Source: Fictibacillus sp. b24
GTDB lineage: Bacteria > Bacillota > Bacilli > Bacillales > Fictibacillaceae
Assembly: GCF_030348825.1 (NCBI RefSeq)
Contig: NZ_JAUCES010000005.1
Coordinates: 3,286,001 to 3,350,000, forward strand
Reading direction: 5' to 3'
Length of the DNA stretch: 64,000 bases
Shown here: positions 59,849-64,000 of the stretch, one piece after another
Layout: every line of letters starts with the position of its first letter
Position numbering within the stretch: position 1 is the stretch's first letter
The notes under the pieces: model-generated
The model's input: the letters and a program-made list of their open reading frames with translations, nothing else
The model's database searches: none
Told to the model about the DNA's origin: nothing
Made by a program: the position numbers and the translations under genes

Positions 59849-61606
59849 CTACACCGCCTTATTATCATTTAAGTTTTGTTCGATTTGCTGGCGTTCGTGC
59901 TGCTCTTTATACCAGCCATCTCTTGCTATTAAGTCCTCATGTCTTCCTTCGTCTACAATCGCTCCATCATCAATAACGATGATCCAGTCTGCGTGTTCAA
60001 CAGCTGACAATCGGTGTGTTGTAATAAATGTCGTCTTTCCGGCACGTTCTTTACGAATATTTCCGATAATCGCCGTCTCCGTTTTCGCATCAACAGCAGA
60101 AAGCGCATCGTCTAAAATTAAGATTTCAGGATCTACGCACAGCGCTCGTGCAATGGATACACGCTGCTTCTGTCCGCCTGATAATGCCACACCTTTTTCA
60201 CCTACAAGTGTGTTCAATCCTTCTGGCAGATATTGAACGTCTTTTCTAAAAGAAGCCATCTCCATCACATGGTTCAGCTTATCCTCATCTGCTAAACTGT
60301 TGCCGAAAAGAATGTTTTCTTGAACCGTTTTGGAAAATAGAATAGCGTCCTGCGGCACATAGCCAATCCATCCTTGAAGATTTTCTAGTGCAATGTCTTC
60401 AATCCCAACACCTGAGAACGAGATCTTCCCTTCTCCAGCTGGATATTCCCTTAGAAGCTGCTTGAGCAAAGTCGTTTTCCCGCTTCCCGTACGACCGACA
60501 ATTCCAAGGGTTCCCCCTTTTTTGACCGTAACATTGATGTTCTTTAAGTTATCAACTTCAGAAGACGGATATCGGAACGTTACATTTTCAAATGCAATCG
60601 TGCCTGGATCTTTTAGCGGAACAAGATCTTCTGCATTCTTAACGTCTGGTTCATATGACAGCGTCTCGTTTACTCGATCGAGTGACGCACTTCCGCGTTC
60701 CATAATATTAATCAGTTCCCCGATCGCAATCATCGGCCAGATCAGCATACCGAGATACACGTTAAACGTTACGAGTTCCCCGAGTGTTATTGTTTTATGA
60801 AACACCATGTAAGCACCGTAACCTAAGCCGATCAAGTAACTCATTCCTACTAAGACTTTAATGGTCGGTTCAAAAAGTGCGTCTATTCTGGAAACAGCCA
60901 AGTTCTTTTCAAACACATCATCTGTTACTTTATTGAAGCGCTCTACATCTGCTTCTTCCTGAACGTAAGCACGGATTACACGCACACCTTGAACGCTTTC
61001 TAAGACAGAATCGTTCATCTCACCAAAGGCATCTTGTGCAACGGTAAAACGCTGATGTACTTTTTTACCGTACTTTTTAATGATAAACGCGATAACTGGC
61101 AGTGGAATAAGTGCTGCAAACGTCAATTTCCAGCTGATCATGAACCCCATAACGAACAAAATCGTCAGCATGAACAAACTTGAATCAACGAGCGTTAATA
61201 TTCCGAATCCTGCAGTCATTGAGATCGCCTTCAGATCATTCGTTGCTCGAGCCATCAAATCTCCTGTTCTATTTTTTTCAAAAAAAGTAGGAGTCATCTT
61301 TAACAAGTGGCGCATGAAGCTAGAACGCATGGTACGTTCAATAATAAAAGCGCCTCCAAAAAGCTGGTACATCCAGATATACATCGTGACGTACATCGAA
61401 ATTAGAACTGCAACAAAGATTCCGAGCGTCTTCATCATATCTTCTCTTGTGATCGTACCCATATGAATGGAATCAATGATATTCCCAATAAGCTTTGGAG
61501 GGATGATCTCGATGATTCCTACTCCAGTGAGCAGCACTACTGCAATTGTGTACCGAATCCAATGCTTCTTAAAAAACCAAGCTAACTTACCTAAAACTGA
61601 AAACAT
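59849..61606 (-). CDS. bmrC: Heterodimeric multidrug ABC exporter subunit BmrC (YheI)
   Basis: A 585-residue half transporter. Walker A GRTGSGKTTLL (near 372), signature LSGGQKQRVSIARAL, Walker B ILILDDALSAVD with Asp (near 498) in place of the catalytic Glu, so this site is the degenerate one of the BmrCD dimer. GAGGAG lies 7 nt before the ATG. Transcription begins about 440 nt upstream and passes a leader ORF, two terminators and a second short ORF before reaching this gene. Confidence 0.88.
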   Translation of the reverse strand: MFSVLGKLAWFFKKHWIRYTIAVVLLTGVGIIEIIPPKLIGNIIDSIHMGTITREDMMKTLGIFVAVLISMYVTMYIWMYQLFGGAFIIERTMRSSFMRHLLKMTPTFFEKNRTGDLMARATNDLKAISMTAGFGILTLVDSSLFMLTILFVMGFMISWKLTFAALIPLPVIAFIIKKYGKKVHQRFTVAQDAFGEMNDSVLESVQGVRVIRAYVQEEADVERFNKVTDDVFEKNLAVSRIDALFEPTIKVLVGMSYLIGLGYGAYMVFHKTITLGELVTFNVYLGMLIWPMIAIGELINIMERGSASLDRVNETLSYEPDVKNAEDLVPLKDPGTIAFENVTFRYPSSEVDNLKNINVTVKKGGTLGIVGRTGSGKTTLLKQLLREYPAGEGKISFSGVGIEDIALENLQGWIGYVPQDAILFSKTVQENILFGNSLADEDKLNHVMEMASFRKDVQYLPEGLNTLVGEKGVALSGGQKQRVSIARALCVDPEILILDDALSAVDAKTETAIIGNIRKERAGKTTFITTHRLSAVEHADWIIVIDDGAIVDEGRHEDLIARDGWYKEQHERQQIEQNLNDNKAV

Positions 61607-61657
61607 AAATGTCTCTCCTCTCGATCTCTGTTACTTTTAAACAATCGTTTAACCGAG

Positions 61658-61717
61658 CTACCCAAAAAGTGTATGATCCTTGCGTTCTAACCACACGTTC
61701 AGCATTTCTTTTTTCAT
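61658..61717 (-). CDS. Second short ORF in the bmrCD leader (19 aa)
   Basis: AGGAGG is followed 7 nt later by ATG and MKKEMLNVWLERKDHTLFG, stop. The stop lies 52 nt before bmrC. An inverted repeat (TTAAACGATTGTTTAA) sits between them. The strong SD makes translation likely; it could couple to bmrC or act as another sensing peptide. Confidence 0.55.
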   Translation of the reverse strand: MKKEMLNVWLERKDHTLFG

Positions 61718-61783
61718 CTGTTTTCCTCCTAATTGTTAGTGATCTATTGCAAAAGAAGAGTGATTTCTTCTAAGCAAACAAAA

Positions 61784-61820
61784 TAAAAAAGCATACCACT
61801 CGAAAGGCGATATGCTTTAA
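61784..61820 (-). terminator. Attenuator terminator 2 in the bmrCD leader
   Basis: On the minus strand AAGCATATCGC pairs with GTGGTATGCTT (11 pairs including G-T), loop CTTTCGA region, followed by TTTTTTATTTTG. Confidence 0.82.
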
Positions 61821-61827
61821 TAACCAT

Positions 61828-61862
61828 AAAAAAACACACGTCACGACTGGGGTGACCTGCGT
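61828..61862 (-). terminator. Attenuator terminator 1 in the bmrCD leader
   Basis: On the minus strand ACGCAGGTCAC pairs with GTGACGTGTGT (one G-G mismatch), loop CCCAGTC, followed by TTTTTTT. Located just after the leader ORF and 10 nt before terminator 2. Confidence 0.75.
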
Positions 61863-61904
61863 ACGAATATGTATGTAGAGACGAAAAATAAATAGAAAGG
61901 AATC

Positions 61905-62003
61905 TTAATACATCTCTTCCGGCAGGCCATGATATGAAGTTGTAGAGTAGTTATCCAATACAATAGAGACCGCAATCTGAGTAACAATCATTACTTTCAC
62001 CAT
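61905..62003 (-). CDS. Leader peptide of bmrCD, BmrB-like (32 aa)
   Basis: MVKVMIVTQIAVSIVLDNYS continues TTSYHGLPEEMY, stop. AAAGGATGG lies upstream. It is the first ORF after the promoter and precedes two terminators, so a stalled ribosome could let RNA polymerase read into bmrCD. In B. subtilis bmrCD is controlled this way by the leader gene bmrB (54 codons); this ORF is shorter and I have not aligned it. Confidence 0.7.
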   Translation of the reverse strand: MVKVMIVTQIAVSIVLDNYSTTSYHGLPEEMY

Positions 62004-62050
62004 GACACAACCATCCTTTCCATAATTTTGTAGTTTGTAACTTTGGTAAT

Positions 62051-62079
62051 CTTAACACTATTCTAATAACTATGTCAAT
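62051..62079 (-). promoter_or_regulatory. Sigma-A promoter of the bmrCD transcript
   Basis: On the minus strand TTGACA (62079-62074), 17-bp spacer, TTAAGA (62056-62051). It lies 48 bp before the leader-peptide ATG. Confidence 0.8.
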
Positions 62080-62174
62080 TGCTTTTCGATATGCATAAAA
62101 AATTTAATTTGCTGTTTAATATATGCCTTTTGATGGAGAGTGGTGTGTCCAAATTCTTGAGTCAAGCTAATCAC

Positions 62175-62206
62175 TAAAAAAGCAGCCATCACTAGACGGC
62201 TGCTTT
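62175..62206 (-). terminator. Terminator after the LolD-type ATPase gene
   Basis: AAAGCAGCC / GGCTGCTTTTTT stem on the minus strand, 3 nt past the stop. Confidence 0.88.
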
Positions 62207-62209
62207 AGT

Positions 62210-62878
62210 CTACAAAACCTTTCCATCACTCATTTTGATTATATGATCAACATAACAAAGCATTTCCTCGTCATGGGTAACCATTAGGGTAGTAATATTC
62301 AATCTTTTTGTTAAATCTCGTATTAACGACATAACCTCTTTTGACTTTTTTGAATCTAAACTTGCAGTTGGTTCATCTGCAAAGAGAACTTTAGGTTTAT
62401 GAATGATTGCACGAGCAATTGCAACCCTTTGTTTTTCCCCACCAGACAATGAAGAAGGATAAGCATTTTTACGATGTTGTAATCCAACTAACTTTAGAAT
62501 GTTGTCAATTTCTTGTTGTTGTTCATGTTTCTTAATTTTAGATTCAGCAACATCGAGCATTAGTATCAGTTGTTCTTCTACTGTGAGAAAAGGAACAAGA
62601 TGTGCAAATTGAAAAACAAAACCAAACTTACTTGCTCGTATATTCCGTACTTGTTCAGAACTCATAGTGGACATGTTTTTGCCTTCAAATATTACGTGTC
62701 CATCTGATGCGGGTTGAAGTCCTGCAGCTATTGTAAGAAGTGTACTCTTACCCGACCCTGATGGACCTACTAAAGCCGTTATCTCACCTTCTTTAAGAGA
62801 TAGGTTGATTCCTTTTAATATTTCTTCCTTCACGTCACCATTAGTAAATGTTTTTCTAACGTTATCAATTGTGAACAT
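62210..62878 (-). CDS. ABC transporter ATP-binding protein, MacB/LolD type
   Basis: A 222-residue ATPase. Walker A VGPSGSGKSTLLTIAAGL, Q-loop FVFQFAHLVPFLTVEEQ, signature LSGGEKQRVAIARAI, Walker B VLFADEPTASLDSKKS and H-loop LMVTHDEEM. It belongs to the group that works with FtsX-like permeases (mechanotransmission or efflux, not classical import). The gene follows the permease by 7 bp. Substrate unknown. Confidence 0.92.
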   Translation of the reverse strand: MFTIDNVRKTFTNGDVKEEILKGINLSLKEGEITALVGPSGSGKSTLLTIAAGLQPASDGHVIFEGKNMSTMSSEQVRNIRASKFGFVFQFAHLVPFLTVEEQLILMLDVAESKIKKHEQQQEIDNILKLVGLQHRKNAYPSSLSGGEKQRVAIARAIIHKPKVLFADEPTASLDSKKSKEVMSLIRDLTKRLNITTLMVTHDEEMLCYVDHIIKMSDGKVL

Positions 62879-62885
62879 TTCCCTA

Positions 62886-63920
62886 TTAGACCTCCCCTTG
62901 TTGAATCGCTTGTAATGGTTCTACTCTTTTTATTTGTAAACCGGATAGCGTAGCTCCAATAAATCCAATGATTAGGAAGACAATAGACAATTGCACGATG
63001 GTTTCAGTAGTTAAACTAAAAGGCATGTCCTTAGGTGCAACCCTATTAAAAAATTGACTACAAGTAACAGATAGTGAAAGTGCAATAATGGTAATAAACA
63101 ACATTTGAGTCCACATCATTTTAAACAAATCACTTGTTTTTACCCCAATTGCTTTTAAAATTCCAAATAACCCTGTTTTTTGAACGTTCATCATGTAGAA
63201 AAAGATACCGAACAGCATTCCACTAATCACAACCAAGAACCATACAATCATATTTAAAGACGTTTGTTCTGCACTGTAGCTAGGAATTGTTTTTAGAAAA
63301 TCACTATTCGAAAAAGATTGTAGCCCATTAAATTGTTGAGATGATTCTCCTTCTGGTATAAAGACTAGCTGCATTTCTTCAGCACGGTAAATCTCTTTAT
63401 AATTCTCCATACTTAGATAAGCTACAGGTGCATGGCTAAATTTCTTTTGGTCCACGAAACCTTTTACAGTAAACTTTTCACTAGATTGATTATGAGTTAA
63501 GGTATCTCCGACTTTTATTCCCTTATTCTCTAATGAACGGTCAAGTACAATTTCCCCGCGATTTACATTTTTAAATAATTTTGAGTCGGTAGATGTGACA
63601 AAAGCGACGCTTCGTTGTTTCCCACTCTTATCGTTCAAAAAGCCCATCTGGATGGATAGTGCAACGGCATCTTTTTGTTGGTTTATTATTTTTTCTTGCA
63701 TACTATTGTCTATCCTCGATAAATTATAGGTTTCTTCTGCTTCTTGATTCATGTAAAATTGTCCGCTCGGCAAGTCTTTTATTAATGCAGCATTATCTTG
63801 TGATAATCCATTTGCTAAACCAGAAATAATAAAAGTTAATAAACTAACTAGAAAAATGATCGAACCTAATATTAGGAACCTAACTTTATTCTTTAATATT
63901 TCTTTCCAAGCAATGCTCAT
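62886..63920 (-). CDS. ABC transporter permease, FtsX-like
   Basis: A 344-residue permease. An N-terminal helix (FLILGSIIFLVSLLTFIISGLA) is followed by an outside domain (about 40-225) and three C-terminal helices (MIVWFLVVISGMLFGIFFYMM, LFITIIALSLSVTC, VQLSIVFLIIGFIGATLSG), ending IKRVEPLQAIQQGEV, the typical MacB/FtsX tail. GGAGGAG lies 5 nt before the ATG. With the downstream ATPase it makes a complete MacB-like exporter core. The region looks somewhat more AT-rich than its surroundings. Confidence 0.9.
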   Translation of the reverse strand: MSIAWKEILKNKVRFLILGSIIFLVSLLTFIISGLANGLSQDNAALIKDLPSGQFYMNQEAEETYNLSRIDNSMQEKIINQQKDAVALSIQMGFLNDKSGKQRSVAFVTSTDSKLFKNVNRGEIVLDRSLENKGIKVGDTLTHNQSSEKFTVKGFVDQKKFSHAPVAYLSMENYKEIYRAEEMQLVFIPEGESSQQFNGLQSFSNSDFLKTIPSYSAEQTSLNMIVWFLVVISGMLFGIFFYMMNVQKTGLFGILKAIGVKTSDLFKMMWTQMLFITIIALSLSVTCSQFFNRVAPKDMPFSLTTETIVQLSIVFLIIGFIGATLSGLQIKRVEPLQAIQQGEV

Positions 63921-64000
63921 AACATCTCCTCCATCTCTTGTTATATTCTTAGTCTATTGGTCGAATATGAACAGACGATGAATAACAAGTTACAAATCAT

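Noticed and set aside
61905-62003. Treating the bmrCD leader ORF as a confirmed bmrB orthologue
   Set aside because: Position and architecture fit, but it is shorter than the B. subtilis leader and I could not align the peptides, so only BmrB-like is claimed.

Overview
The window looks like a chromosomal segment from an endospore-forming member of the Bacillaceae. The evidence is an alpha/beta-type small acid-soluble spore protein, YhaL, two YjcZ-type mini proteins, ScoC and a KinB-like kinase, plus long stretches of gene order I recall from Bacillus subtilis. Examples are hemE-hemH-hemY with a TetR gene and pbpF/hmoB, ecsABC/hit/serC/trpP/yhaH/scoC/yhaI/prsA/yhaL/yhaM/yhaN/yhaO/yhaP/yhaQ, and yheA/yheB and yheH/yheI. 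The genus cannot be fixed from this alone. There is no rRNA, tRNA, prophage, transposase or CRISPR array.

Layout. 1-9000: the start of a TetR gene, a KinB-like histidine kinase, the coproporphyrin-type heme operon (hemE, hemH, hemY) and a large secreted M36 metallopeptidase placed between hemE and pbpF. 9000-16000: class A penicillin-binding protein, heme monooxygenase HmoB, a lipid kinase, a PAP2 phosphatase, DUF3243 and ferritin-like genes. 14800-26500: ecs operon, PCYCGC lipoprotein, hit, serC, trpP, yhaH, scoC, yhaI, ypmS, spore-type mini proteins and prsA. 26700-38700: yhaL, an MFS exporter with a candidate leader-peptide attenuator, yhaM, a CssRS-like secretion-stress two-component pair following yhaO-yhaN, and the yhaPQ ABC exporter. 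38800-50600: small enzymes, aldehyde dehydrogenase, yhaX-like HAD phosphatase, yheA, yheB, a deacetylase with an in-frame stop at its best start, the sugar-transport ATPase msmX under twin cre sites, a cystine-type importer lacking its ATPase, and a SASP gene. 50900-57700: a second aldehyde dehydrogenase, an SDR, a DUF2157/GDYXXLXY operon, hemAT and a tiny lipoprotein. 57800-64000: the heterodimeric multidrug exporter BmrCD behind a leader ORF and two tandem terminators, then a MacB/FtsX-type ABC pair.

The most unusual content is non-coding. (1) A dispersed, terminally inverted, hairpin-forming element of about 187 bp is present in at least five near-complete copies and three fragments. Its apex sequences differ but stay complementary. 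One copy is split by a different 120-bp palindromic element flanked by a 5-bp direct repeat. (2) Five intergenic arrays of 20-21 bp units fall into four sequence families. They share the same period (about two DNA helical turns) and a core ending in TAAA. (3) Two drug-exporter genes each carry a short SD-led ORF followed by an intrinsic terminator, which suggests ribosome-mediated attenuation. Coordinates, motifs and start choices are read from the sequence. Functions come from family knowledge, and regulatory roles are inferred.
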